A DNA stretch of 64,000 bases, from NCBI RefSeq assembly GCF_032598785.1, contig NZ_CP102984.1. One strand, given 5' to 3'. The translations under genes were made by a program, and so were the position numbers. Each line of letters opens with the position of its first letter. Positions within the stretch are counted from its first letter, which is position 1. Below, piece after piece: positions 16,493-25,164 of the stretch. This stretch comes from Terrisporobacter petrolearius. GTDB taxonomy: Bacteria; Bacillota; Clostridia; Peptostreptococcales; Peptostreptococcaceae. Below the pieces are notes generated by a model that did not search any database, was not told the DNA's origin, and was given only the letters and a program-made list of their open reading frames with translations.

Positions 16493-17512
16493 ATGAAACA
16501 AATAAAAATAGAAGATGCTATAGGTTGTATTTTATCTCATGATGTTACAAAAATAGTACCTGGAGAATTTAAAGGAAGATTATTTAAAAAAGGTCATGTT
16601 ATTAAAAAGGAAGACATACCTAAACTTTTAGATATAGGAAAAGAACATATATATGTTTGGGAGCCAAAGGAAGGCGAGGTTCATGAAAATGATGCAGCAG
16701 TAAGAATAAAAAATTTAGTTTTGGGTGAAAAATGCTACATATCAGATGAAATAAAAGAGGGTAAAATAGATTTTTTTTCTGCTAAACAAGGGGTATTAAA
16801 GGTAAATAAGGACTTACTTTTAAAATTAAATATGTTAGGTGAAATAATAGTATCCACGATGCATAACAATACTCCGGTAAAAGTTGGTGAAAAAATAGGA
16901 TCAACTAGAGTTATTCCTTTAATAATAAATGAAGAAAAAATAATAGAAGCTGAAAAATTAATAAAAGAAAAAATAATAAGTGTAAAAGAAATAAAGCCTA
17001 AGGAAGCAGTTCTTATAACTACAGGAAATGAGATTTATAAAGGTAGAATAAAAGATGCTTTTTTACCTGTAATGAAAGAAAAGCTAGAATATTATGGTGG
17101 AGAGATAGTAAAACAAATTATTTTACCTGATAATAAAGATATAATAAGATTGAATATTTTAAAAGCAATAGAGGAAGAAAAAGCTGATATGATAATTTGT
17201 ACTGGGGGAATGTCAGTTGATCCAGATGACGTTACACCCTCAGCTATAAAAGATTTTAATGGCGAGATAGTAACTTATGGTGCACCAGTACTTCCAGGGG
17301 CAATGTTTTTACTTGCATATTATAAAAATACACCTATTCTTGGAGTTCCAAGCTGTGCCATGTATTCCAAAAGAACCATATTTGATCTAGTATTACCAAG
17401 GGTTTTAGCAGATGAAAAATTATCTTTTGAAGATATAGCATCCTATGGAAATGGTGGAATGTGTTTGAGTTGTGGAGTTTGTACTTTCCCTCATTGCTCA
17501 TTTGGTAAATAG
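16493..17512 (+). CDS. Molybdopterin-binding (MoeA/MogA-domain) protein
   Basis: A 339-residue protein related to MoeA. The central/C-terminal MoCF-biosynthesis domain carries AVLITTGNEIYKG (about 168-180), MIICTGGMSVDPDDVTPSAI (about 233-252) and PGAMFLLAYY...GVPSCAMY. The tail MCLSCGVCTFPHCSFGK is Cys-rich, as in a clostridial subgroup found with molybdenum hydroxylases. MoeA-type proteins load molybdate into molybdopterin. It may serve the hydroxylase at the start of the window even though it is 10 kb away. AGGAGAG precedes the ATG. Confidence 0.85.
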   Translation: MKQIKIEDAIGCILSHDVTKIVPGEFKGRLFKKGHVIKKEDIPKLLDIGKEHIYVWEPKEGEVHENDAAVRIKNLVLGEKCYISDEIKEGKIDFFSAKQGVLKVNKDLLLKLNMLGEIIVSTMHNNTPVKVGEKIGSTRVIPLIINEEKIIEAEKLIKEKIISVKEIKPKEAVLITTGNEIYKGRIKDAFLPVMKEKLEYYGGEIVKQIILPDNKDIIRLNILKAIEEEKADMIICTGGMSVDPDDVTPSAIKDFNGEIVTYGAPVLPGAMFLLAYYKNTPILGVPSCAMYSKRTIFDLVLPRVLADEKLSFEDIASYGNGGMCLSCGVCTFPHCSFGK

Positions 17513-17517
17513 GAGCA

Positions 17518-17595
17518 GCAAAAAAACATAAGGGAACAAATAATAAAGAAATACTAAATATAATAAAATCAAAGTTTAAAGATGTAAAAGAATAA
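17518..17595 (+). pseudogene. Short coding-like remnant before the MOSC gene
   Basis: A 26-codon frame without a start (GAAKKHKGTNNKEILNII...KDVKE, stop about 17595) looks like the C-terminal end of a lost gene. Family not recognised. Confidence 0.25.
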
Positions 17596-17628
17596 AATAA
17601 ATATATGAACCAAATTGGAGGATAGACA

Positions 17629-18057
17629 ATGGGGAAAGTATTAGCAATTTGTATAAGCGAGAAAAAAGGAACATTAAAAACTGAAATAAATGAAGCTGAG
17701 TTTATTGAAGATTTTGGAATAGAAAATGATGCCCATGCAGGAAAGTGGCATAGGCAAGTTAGCTTATTGGAATTTAATAAAATAGATGAGTTTAGAAAAA
17801 AAGGTGCCAATGTAGATTTTGGAGCTTTTGGAGAAAATTTAGTTGTGGAAGGAATAGAATTACATACTCTTCCAATAGGTCAGAAAATACAAATAGGCGA
17901 TGTTTTACTTGAAGTAACTCAAATTGGGAAGAAGTGCCATGATAAATGTCAGATATATTATCAAGTAGGAGAATGTATTATGCCTAAGAATGGGATATTT
18001 ACTAAAGTTCTTAATAGTGGAACTGTACAAGTTGGAGATAAATGTTTATTATTATAA
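17629..18057 (+). CDS. MOSC-domain protein
   Basis: A 142-residue stand-alone MOSC domain: ending of strand motif GIENDAHAGKWHRQVSLLE (about 30-48), FGENLVVEGIEL, and the conserved-Cys segment TQIGKKCHDKCQIYYQVGEC (about 104-123). MOSC domains bind sulfur or molybdenum cofactor and occur in molybdenum cofactor sulfurases and with MoaC/MogA. Linked to the MoeA-like gene, it is likely a cofactor-handling protein. Ribosome site GGAGG is 7 bases upstream. A terminator follows. Confidence 0.88.
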   Translation: MGKVLAICISEKKGTLKTEINEAEFIEDFGIENDAHAGKWHRQVSLLEFNKIDEFRKKGANVDFGAFGENLVVEGIELHTLPIGQKIQIGDVLLEVTQIGKKCHDKCQIYYQVGECIMPKNGIFTKVLNSGTVQVGDKCLLL

Positions 18058-18070
18058 AAGTTATAAATTT

Positions 18071-18105
18071 TAGCTCATACCAAATAAGGGTATGAGCTAT
18101 TTATA
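18071..18105 (+). terminator. Terminator of the MOSC gene
   Basis: TAGCTCATACC and GGGTATGAGCTA form a strong stem followed by TTTATAT. Confidence 0.88.
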
Positions 18106-18109
18106 TACT

Positions 18110-18840
18110 ATAAAAATTATAAATACAAAAATTATTGGCAAATATTTAAAAGAAAATAAAATAAATGTAGTAGGGTATTATAGTAAGAAGAGGCATTTTT
18201 TACAAATACTAAACAATTTCAAAACTTAAATGAATTAGTTAATAACAGTGATGTTATATTTATTACTACACCTGATTCACATATACAACAGGTGTATGAT
18301 GAATTAAAACAATTGAATATAAGAGATAAGGTTATCAGCCATTGTAGCGGTTCAATTTCCTCAACAATTTTTTCGAATGTAAATAACTACAATGCATATG
18401 CTTATTCTATCCATCCAATGTTTGCTATTTGTAGCAAGTGTAATTCTTATAAAGATTTTCAAAAAGCGTTTATTATCATAGAAGGTGATGAAAAATTTAA
18501 AGACTATTTTGTGAGTTTGTTTAAAAACTTAGGAAACCAAGTAGGTGCTATTTCCAGCGAAAATAAGATTTTGTATAATACTGCTTGTGTTACAGTGAGT
18601 AATTTAGTATTGGCGTTAATTTCGTAGAAACTTGTGATTTCTCCAGAGAGGATAGCTTAAATGCCATTTTTCCTCTTGATAGAAAATAATGTGGAAAATA
18701 TTAAAAAACAAGGTCTGGTAGACAGTTTGACAGGTGCAGTAGAAAGAGGAGATCTATATACTTGACAGATCTGTATTAGTCGCAATAGCTGTATATATAA
18801 ACAAAACTAGACTGATTGATAATTTTATATATGAAGTATA
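18110..18840 (+). pseudogene. Decayed Rossmann/DUF2520-type oxidoreductase gene
   Basis: Translation in shifting frames gives GKYLKENKINVVGYYSKK, then NLNELVNNSDVIFITTPDSH, VISHCSGSISSTIF, YSIHPMFAI and later IENNVENIKKQGLVDSLTGA and VERGDLYT, in the order expected for a Rossmann-like/DUF2520 protein (related to ProC). The start and dinucleotide loop are missing, a frameshift near 18200 and stops near 18625 and 18660 break the frame, and the tail is eroded. The open part is 18292-18627. Because of the multiple lesions it is not expected to be functional. Confidence 0.75.
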
Positions 18841-18943
18841 AAAAAAGGATTTATATGTAAAAAATAAATAAAAGTATAATTAATGATGATAATACTTAAT
18901 TTTGTGAAAACTATAGAGTAAATTAAAATATTGGAGTGTGATT

Positions 18944-19654
18944 ATGTGCAAAATTGTTAAAAGAGGGCATTTTCCCAGTGATGAAAAAGAGTTTACAGGT
19001 AAACATCTTGATAAATTATATAAGGCTGGACAGGATTTATATTATTTATTAAATCAAGGATATAACATAAAAGGAGCATCAGTTTTTGTGGGAAATCACT
19101 ACTTATTGTCTAAAAGACAAAGATTAGCTTTATCAAGAGCAATTTCTCCTGAGAAAAATATAAAGATTAGAAAAGATAAAGAAATTAAGAATAATATGGA
19201 AAATAGTATTGTGAATATTGATGGATTTAATACTATAATAACACTGGAAGTTGCCCTATCTAATTCACTATTAATTAAGTGTATGGATGGAACAATAAGA
19301 GATTTAGCAGGCCTTCGAAGAACGTATCGTATTATAGATAAGACAGAATTATCAATTATGAAAATAGGAGAAACTTTAGAAAAATATAAAATTAAAAAAG
19401 CTAATTTTTATTTAGATGCGCCAGTCTCTAACTCGGGAAATTTAAAGAAAAAGATAGAAGAATTATTGAATAACTTTGATTTTGAAGTGGAAGTTATGAA
19501 TATTAATAATGTGGATTCAACTTTAGAAACATTGGACAATGTTATTAGTAGTGACGCAATTATTTTAAATAAATGCAAAAGTTGGATTAATTTAAGCAGA
19601 GAAATACTAGATAAAAAGATTGAAAATAATTTCTGTGTTGATTTTGATTTATAA
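18944..19654 (+). CDS. DUF434-domain protein
   Basis: A 236-residue protein. The N-terminus (KRGHFPSDEKEFTGKHLDKLYKAGQDLYYLLNQGY, given here in summary) matches the DUF434 family, with KRQRLALSRAI near residue 65. The C-terminal part (about 80-230) has an alternating beta/alpha pattern with FYLDAPVSNSGNLKKKI that suggests a nuclease- or Toprim-like alpha/beta fold, but no catalytic motif can be assigned. The ATG at 18944 is chosen over the GTG at 18938 because TTGGAG is 7 bases from it. Function unknown. Confidence 0.75.
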   Translation: MCKIVKRGHFPSDEKEFTGKHLDKLYKAGQDLYYLLNQGYNIKGASVFVGNHYLLSKRQRLALSRAISPEKNIKIRKDKEIKNNMENSIVNIDGFNTIITLEVALSNSLLIKCMDGTIRDLAGLRRTYRIIDKTELSIMKIGETLEKYKIKKANFYLDAPVSNSGNLKKKIEELLNNFDFEVEVMNINNVDSTLETLDNVISSDAIILNKCKSWINLSREILDKKIENNFCVDFDL

Positions 19655-19682
19655 AAAATAAAAATTATATTTTAATAAAAAA

Positions 19683-19762
19683 TTGAAATTAAAAAAGTTT
19701 TAATTTCAAAAAAGCCATTTGTTGTTTAAAGAGTATATTTACTTCAAACAATAAATGGCTTT
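19683..19762. terminator. Two stem-loops between convergent genes
   Basis: TTGAAATTAAAA/TTTTAATTTCAA (19683-19709) and AAAGCCATTTGTTGTTT/AAACAATAAATGGCTTT (19711-19762). The second serves the minus-strand DUF5692 gene or both directions. Confidence 0.8.
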
Positions 19763-19768
19763 GTATCT

Positions 19769-20689
19769 TTAAGCTAAAGATTTTACTTCTTTATAACAAT
19801 CTAAATCAGTATAAAGTTCACTTGTATATGGATTTATCTTAGTTTTTCTAGCTTTGCAAACCATATAAATAAATACTGCTATATTAGCAAGTAAAGCAAT
19901 TAAACTTACTATAAATAATGCAGTTGTATTTTGTGATGCTTTAACTGAGAATTGTGATTGGTCTATAAATGATGGTACAGTCATAGCAAACATTACCCAA
20001 AATGCAAGTGTATGAGCGCGGTGTTGCAACCAAGCACCTTTTCCAAATACAAATGCACATACAGTAGGTGCAAATAATAAAGCTATACCACAATACCAAG
20101 CATGATCTCCTAAACAGTTGTATGTATAAGCAAAGTTCCATAAATCATAAGCTATAATCCAGAACCAACACATGTCTGGCCATAACATATCTTTGCTTTT
20201 TTTCTTACTAATACAAATTCCAAGCCAACCAGTGATAGTTATAATATTTAAAATACCTGCTATACCATTCATATAATTCCAAGAACCACTAGTTACCATC
20301 ATACCTTCAAAAATTTGAGCTTTATAACCTAATCCACCAATTTGGAAATCACGTATAACTGCTTCCATAATGTTAATTGCAAGGATTAAAGGCGGGAAAT
20401 ATAAAACCCATTTATGATTAATTGCACCTTTAACATAGCGAATTAACCAAAATCCCATACATCCAGCTAAAGCTGAATAAACTTTTGCAAAGTGGAACCA
20501 TGTTCCAACACTTGTACCTTTTGTAGTTTTAGGCCATACAAAAACTGTTAAAATTATAGGTAATACTAAAAAACATGCTAATCCTGCCCATTTCCAGCGA
20601 CGGCTGAATTCATTAAGCAGCATAAGTACTGCAAATACTAATAATAACATTAGCCAATTGCTTATTGGCTGTGCTTCAAATAAAAACAT
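19769..20689 (-). CDS. DUF5692-family polytopic membrane protein (paralog 1)
   Basis: A 306-residue membrane protein with about 8 hydrophobic helices, Trp-rich. Start at 20689 is chosen because GGGGGA lies 8 bases upstream on the minus strand; an in-frame ATG at 20722 lacks a site. It shares long conserved blocks with the gene at 25165: MNGIAGILNIITI, WIIAYDLWNFAYTYNC, KGAWLQHRA. The conserved His and Cys residues (NC...DH...YCG; LQHRA) are spaced across adjacent helices and could bind a metal or redox cofactor. Function is unknown. It lies downstream of, and in the same direction as, the TetR gene, separated by that gene's terminator. Confidence 0.8.
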   Translation of the reverse strand: MFLFEAQPISNWLMLLLVFAVLMLLNEFSRRWKWAGLACFLVLPIILTVFVWPKTTKGTSVGTWFHFAKVYSALAGCMGFWLIRYVKGAINHKWVLYFPPLILAINIMEAVIRDFQIGGLGYKAQIFEGMMVTSGSWNYMNGIAGILNIITITGWLGICISKKKSKDMLWPDMCWFWIIAYDLWNFAYTYNCLGDHAWYCGIALLFAPTVCAFVFGKGAWLQHRAHTLAFWVMFAMTVPSFIDQSQFSVKASQNTTALFIVSLIALLANIAVFIYMVCKARKTKINPYTSELYTDLDCYKEVKSLA

Positions 20690-20886
20690 TTTACTGTCCC
20701 CCAATATTAAATAATGATTCAATTTTATTAGTTATAAAATTATTATAATATTAGCACCATTAAATTATAAAACACAAGTGTAAAAATATAATTTAATAAT
20801 TCTGACAAAATAGAAACTAAGCTGAAAACACTGGAAAATCAACGTTAATAATGTTAAAAAATTATCTAAAAAATGTAAAAATAAAT

Positions 20887-20918
20887 AAAAAAAGTCGTCT
20901 TAAGGACGAACTTTTTTA
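20887..20918 (-). terminator. Terminator overlapping the 3' end of tetR
   Basis: On the minus strand AAAAAAGTTCGTC, loop including the TAA stop, GACGACTTTTTTT. The stop codon is inside the hairpin. Confidence 0.8.
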
Positions 20919-21517
20919 TCTGAATCTTTTGGTTTAAAATTAGAGAGTATTAAATTTAAGTCAAATTCCATTCTAGATTTAAGATCATAACTGCCTTGAT
21001 AAAGACACCAATCAAATATAGCGCCTCGGGAGATTCTCATTATTATCATAGTTAAGTTTGTAGGAGAAATAGAATTGTCTAGCTCTCCACTTTTTAGCGA
21101 ATCCTCAACTATAGATTTAACCTTTAGAGCAATATGTCGATCAGGTTTTGTAGAGTATTTTCCCTCAATAGAAAGTAAGTTTTTGTATATTTCGCCTACA
21201 AATACCCATCCAAGCTCCTCCATCATCTTAGCGCCTTCGCATAAGAGAAATAACAATTTTTCCAGGTTAGAAGAAAAATTTCTTGCTTTAAATCGATCCA
21301 TTACTAATATATCTACTTGCTCATAAGCTGTATTAATTATTTCCATCTTCGATTTAAAATGATGATAAAAAGCTCCTGTTGAAATTTCTGCAGCTTGGCA
21401 AATATCTTGAATTTTTACACTTTCAAAGCCCTTTAACTTAAAAAGTTCAGTGGCTACTTGAGTGATTCTAATTTTAGTTGCAATAGCTTGCCTTTGTCTA
21501 TGCGTTAATTTTTCCAT
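20900..21517 (-). CDS. TetR-family regulator
   Basis: About 205 residues. The N-terminal helix-turn-helix reads ATKIRITQVATELFKLKGFESVKIQDICQAAEISTGAFYHHFKSK, here summarised by its key segment STGAFYHHFKSK (about 42-53); the ligand-binding domain follows. The start at 21517 is supported by AGAGGT 6 bases upstream, while 21544 is not. It is divergent from hypB and upstream of one DUF5692 gene, so it most likely represses both. A GTTTAC-N8-GTAAAC dyad in the divergent region is the best operator candidate. Confidence 0.87.
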   Translation of the reverse strand: MEKLTHRQRQAIATKIRITQVATELFKLKGFESVKIQDICQAAEISTGAFYHHFKSKMEIINTAYEQVDILVMDRFKARNFSSNLEKLLFLLCEGAKMMEELGWVFVGEIYKNLLSIEGKYSTKPDRHIALKVKSIVEDSLKSGELDNSISPTNLTMIIMRISRGAIFDWCLYQGSYDLKSRMEFDLNLILSNFKPKDSDKKVRP

Positions 21518-21645
21518 GTAAAATACCTCTTTATAAAACTGCAATGTTAATACAGTAAGTTATATGATTATTTAGTATAGCATAAAAAAAAGCAAATATA
21601 TAATATTATTTGTGGTAAAAAAATAGATAAAAACCATAAGACAAT

Positions 21646-21665
21646 GTTTACAAATTATGGTAAAC
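21646..21665. promoter_or_regulatory. Inverted repeat, candidate TetR operator
   Basis: GTTTAC-AAATTATG-GTAAAC is a perfect 6+6 dyad in the 240-base region between tetR and hypB. TTTACA (21647-21652) could be the -35 of the hypB promoter with TATATT about 17 bases on, so repressor binding would cover it. Confidence 0.5.
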
Positions 21666-21689
21666 TGTGATATATTTTAATTACAGAAC

Positions 21690-21747
21690 GAGATTCGGTG
21701 AATCTTATTCTATATGAAATAGTGTTACAAATTTAACAAAATGTTAA
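21690..21747 (+). promoter_or_regulatory. Leader hairpin and second dyad before hypB
   Basis: AGATTC-GGT-GAATCT (21691-21705) forms a small hairpin, and TTAAC-AAAAT-GTTAA (21733-21747) is a second dyad just before the ribosome site AAGGGGAG. Confidence 0.35.
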
Positions 21748-21757
21748 GGGGAGAATT

Positions 21758-22426
21758 ATGGATAAATACAAAGTAATCGAGATAAAGGAAAATGTTTTCG
21801 GAAACAATGATAAACAAGCAGATTTACTAAGAGCAGACCTAAAAAATGATAATACTTTTTTATTGAATTTAATGTCTTCTCCAGGTTCAGGTAAGACGAC
21901 TACAGTTTTAAGAACGATTGAATCTTTAAAAGATGAGATGAGAATAGGAGTTATGGAGGCAGATATAGATTCTGATGTGGATGCTGCTACTGTATCAAAA
22001 ACAGGAGCAAAAGTAATACAGTTACATACAGGAGGCATGTGCCATCTTGATGCAGATATGACAAAGCAAGGTTTAGTAGAACTTGGAACTGAAGATATAG
22101 ATTTTGCAATATTGGAAAATGTGGGAAATTTAGTATGTCCAGCAGAATTTGATACAGGTTCTTCAAAAAATGCCATGATACTTAGTGTACCAGAAGGACA
22201 TGATAAACCTTTAAAATATCCTCTAATGTTTTCAATTGTTGACGTAGTTTTAATAAATAAAATTGACGCCATAGAATATTTTGATTTTGATTTAGATTTA
22301 GTAAAAAAATATATTAAAAAACTAAATCCAAATATAAAGGTTATACCAATATCAGCAAAAACTGGTGAAGGTATTGAGGAATGGATTAACTGGTTAAGAA
22401 AAGAAGTAAAAGAGTGGAATAATTAA
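21758..22426 (+). CDS. hypB: HypB-family GTPase (nickel insertion)
   Basis: A 222-residue SIMIBI-class GTPase. Walker A SSPGSGKTTT is at about residues 40-49, the metal site Cys-His in GGMCHLDADM at about 92-95, the ENVGNLVCP switch with the second metal Cys at about 124-132, and NKID at about 167-170. The N-terminal CxxCGC high-affinity nickel site and any His-rich stretch are absent, as in many archaeal and firmicute forms. HypB works with HypA to load nickel into [NiFe] hydrogenase or other nickel enzymes. No hydrogenase is in this cluster, so its client is unknown. First gene of a four-gene operon ending in hypA. Confidence 0.92.
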   Translation: MDKYKVIEIKENVFGNNDKQADLLRADLKNDNTFLLNLMSSPGSGKTTTVLRTIESLKDEMRIGVMEADIDSDVDAATVSKTGAKVIQLHTGGMCHLDADMTKQGLVELGTEDIDFAILENVGNLVCPAEFDTGSSKNAMILSVPEGHDKPLKYPLMFSIVDVVLINKIDAIEYFDFDLDLVKKYIKKLNPNIKVIPISAKTGEGIEEWINWLRKEVKEWNN

Positions 22427-22456
22427 TATTTTATTAAAATTTAGAGGGGGATTATT

Positions 22457-25141
22457 ATGGCAGTAAAAGAAAAGGTTCTTCAATTTGCAAATCAAGTAAG
22501 TGGAAAGAAGCCCGGATCTAGAGGGTACTTTGGTGTAGAAGATGCACGTTATAAAATTTTAGAACCAGTAGTGACTGAGGAGATGGCAGAAGTTTTACTT
22601 TGTATGAAAATAAGACAAAAAACAACTGCAGAAAAAGTGGCACCTTTATGTGGTAAAAGTGTTGAAAGATGTAGTGAACTTTTACTAGAATTATCAGAAA
22701 TAGGTGTAGTATTTGTTAATGAAATAGATGGTGTAGATACTTTCTGGTATGAAACTTGGGTACCAGGAATTATGGAAATGATGGTTAATAGGAAGGATCA
22801 AGCAAAAAAATATCCGCAAATTCCTAAGGCTTTTCATGATTATGGAGTAGAAAATGGACCAAGATCTACAGGAAGTTTTCCTCCTGGAGTAGGGCTTATG
22901 CGTGTTATTCCAATAGAAACTGCCATAGATGGTGAAACAAGAAGAGCATCTTATGAAGAAATATCAAAATATTTAAACGATAGTGATAAATTCTCAGTAT
23001 CAGACTGTTCATGTCGTACAGCAAGAGAAAGTATGGGAGAAGGATGCGGTCACTTAAAAGAAGACATGTGTATTCAATTAGGTCATGCTGCTGAATATTA
23101 TATAAGAACAGGTAGAGGTAGAGAAATAACTAGAGAAGAAGCTTTTGAAATAATAAAAAGAGCAGAAGAAAATGGATTAATGCACCAGATACCAAATTTA
23201 GATGGATCAGGAAAAACTCATGCAATATGTAACTGTTGTGGATGTTCTTGTTTAGCATTAAAAGGAGCAAATATGTTTGCCAATTCTGATATGGTACGTT
23301 CTAACTACGTATCTAAAGTAGACAAAGACAAATGTGTTGCTTGTGGTGAATGTGTAGTAAATTGTCCAACAAATGCTCTAAAACTTGGTCAAAAACTATG
23401 TTCTAGTAAACCAGTTGTAGACAAAATAGAAAGAAAAGAAACTCCAAGAAATACTAAGTGGGGGCCAGAAAGATGGAATGAAGACTATAGAACTAATAGA
23501 GAGGATGTAGTAGAAAGTGGAACAAGTCCATGTAAAACTGCATGTCCTGCTCATATAGCTGTTCAAGGATATATAAAACTTGCTTCACAAGGAAGATACA
23601 AAGAAGCGTTAGAACTTATAAAAAAGGAAAATCCATTCCCTGCAATATGTGGACGTATTTGTCCTAGAAAGTGTGAATCAGCTTGTACAAGAGGGGACAT
23701 AGATTCACCACTTGCTATAGACGAAATCAAAAAGTTTGTAGCTGAACAAGATTTAAAAGAAGAGCATAGATTTGTTCCTAAAAAGAGACATGATTATGGT
23801 AAAAAGATTGCAATTATAGGTGGTGGTCCATCAGGACTTTCATGTGCTTATTACTTAGCTATAGATGGATACAAAGTAACAGTATTTGAAAAACAAAAGG
23901 CTCTAGGAGGTATGTTAACTCTAGGAATTCCTTCTTTCAGATTGGAAAAAGAAGTAGTTAATGCAGAGATAGAAATACTAAGACAAATGGGCGTAGAATT
24001 TAAAACAGGGGTAGAAGTAGGTAAAGATATTACTTTAGATGAATTAAGAAAAGAAGGATATAAAGCTTTCTACGTAGCAATAGGGGCACAAGCTGGTAGA
24101 AGATTAAATATAGAAGGTGAAGATGCAAAAGGGGTTATCCCAGGGGTAGAATTTGTACGTGATGTTAATTTAGGAAATGATGTTAAGCTTAATGGAAAAG
24201 TAGTAGTTATCGGTGGCGGAAATGTTGCTATAGACGTGGCAAGAAATGCTGTAAGAGTAGGGGCAGATAGTGTAGAAATGTTCTGTCTAGAAAGTCGTGA
24301 ACAAATGCCAGCTTTAGATGAGGAAATTGAAGAGGCATTACAAGAAGATATAGTAATAAACAACTCTTACGGACCAAGTAGAGTAATTACACAAAAAGGT
24401 AAAGTAGTAGGGGTAGAATTTAAAAAATGTATTTCTGTATTTGATGAGAATGGAAGATTCTCTCCAAAATTTGATGAAGCTGATGTAAAAGTAGTAGATG
24501 CAGACTATGTTTTAATTTCAGTAGGTCAAAGTATAGACTGGGGTAATTTATTAGAAGGTAGCAAAGTAGAGTTAAATCCTAACAATACAATTAAAGCTGA
24601 TTCATTCACTTATCAAACAAATGAACCAGATATATTTGCTGGTGGAGACTCATATACTGGTCCAAGATTTGCAATTGATGCCATAGCAGCAGGTAAACAA
24701 GGTGCTATATCAATTCACCGTTTTGTTCAACCAGGACAAAGTTTAGTAAATGGACGTGACAGAAGAGATTATCATGAATTTGATAAAGAAAGTTTACAAA
24801 TAGAAGGATATGACAATACACCAAGACAAAAAGCTGAACATAAAACAGATATAAAAGCAAAAGAATCATTCAAAGATATTCGTCTTACTTTTACAGAAGA
24901 ACAAATGAAAAAAGAAACAGAAAGATGTTTAGGTTGTGGTGCAACTGTTGTTGATGAATATATGTGCGTAGGATGTGGCCAATGTACTACTAAATGTAAA
25001 TTTGATGCCATATCTTTAGTTAGAAAATATGACGCAGAAGGCTTAGCTTATGAAGAGCTTAAACCAGCAGTAGTTAAAACAACTATAAAACGTCAAGGTA
25101 GAATTGTAGCTAAGAAAGTTAAGGATATATTTGTAAAATAA
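22457..25141 (+). CDS. Multidomain iron-sulfur/FAD/NAD(P) oxidoreductase
   Basis: An 894-residue protein. Residues 1-280 resemble the protein at 45190: a winged-helix-like start, then Cys motifs SDCSCR (about 189) and CNCCGCSC (about 257-264). A [4Fe-4S] ferredoxin motif CVACGECVVNCP follows (about 294-305). Residues about 350-440 are the glutamate-synthase-type Fe-S domain (CKTACPAHI, CGRICPRKCESAC). FAD binding is at IIGGGPSGLSCAYYLA (about 453-468) and NAD(P) binding at VVVIGGGNVAIDVARNAV (about 583-600). The C-terminus adds CLGCG and CVGCGQCTTKC. It should pass NAD(P)H electrons through flavin and clusters to an unknown partner. Its place between hypB and a DUF5692 membrane gene suggests a membrane- and nickel-linked redox complex. 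Confidence 0.87.
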   Translation: MAVKEKVLQFANQVSGKKPGSRGYFGVEDARYKILEPVVTEEMAEVLLCMKIRQKTTAEKVAPLCGKSVERCSELLLELSEIGVVFVNEIDGVDTFWYETWVPGIMEMMVNRKDQAKKYPQIPKAFHDYGVENGPRSTGSFPPGVGLMRVIPIETAIDGETRRASYEEISKYLNDSDKFSVSDCSCRTARESMGEGCGHLKEDMCIQLGHAAEYYIRTGRGREITREEAFEIIKRAEENGLMHQIPNLDGSGKTHAICNCCGCSCLALKGANMFANSDMVRSNYVSKVDKDKCVACGECVVNCPTNALKLGQKLCSSKPVVDKIERKETPRNTKWGPERWNEDYRTNREDVVESGTSPCKTACPAHIAVQGYIKLASQGRYKEALELIKKENPFPAICGRICPRKCESACTRGDIDSPLAIDEIKKFVAEQDLKEEHRFVPKKRHDYGKKIAIIGGGPSGLSCAYYLAIDGYKVTVFEKQKALGGMLTLGIPSFRLEKEVVNAEIEILRQMGVEFKTGVEVGKDITLDELRKEGYKAFYVAIGAQAGRRLNIEGEDAKGVIPGVEFVRDVNLGNDVKLNGKVVVIGGGNVAIDVARNAVRVGADSVEMFCLESREQMPALDEEIEEALQEDIVINNSYGPSRVITQKGKVVGVEFKKCISVFDENGRFSPKFDEADVKVVDADYVLISVGQSIDWGNLLEGSKVELNPNNTIKADSFTYQTNEPDIFAGGDSYTGPRFAIDAIAAGKQGAISIHRFVQPGQSLVNGRDRRDYHEFDKESLQIEGYDNTPRQKAEHKTDIKAKESFKDIRLTFTEEQMKKETERCLGCGATVVDEYMCVGCGQCTTKCKFDAISLVRKYDAEGLAYEELKPAVVKTTIKRQGRIVAKKVKDIFVK

Positions 25142-25164
25142 AACAATAGATAGGAGTACTTATT

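Noticed and set aside
17334..17810. A 158-residue open frame on the minus strand across the MoeA-like and MOSC genes
   Set aside because: It spans two real genes and their gap on the other strand, with no family features.
21733..22272. A 179-residue open frame on the minus strand over hypB
   Set aside because: It is a shadow of the HypB coding sequence, whose GTPase motifs are unmistakable.
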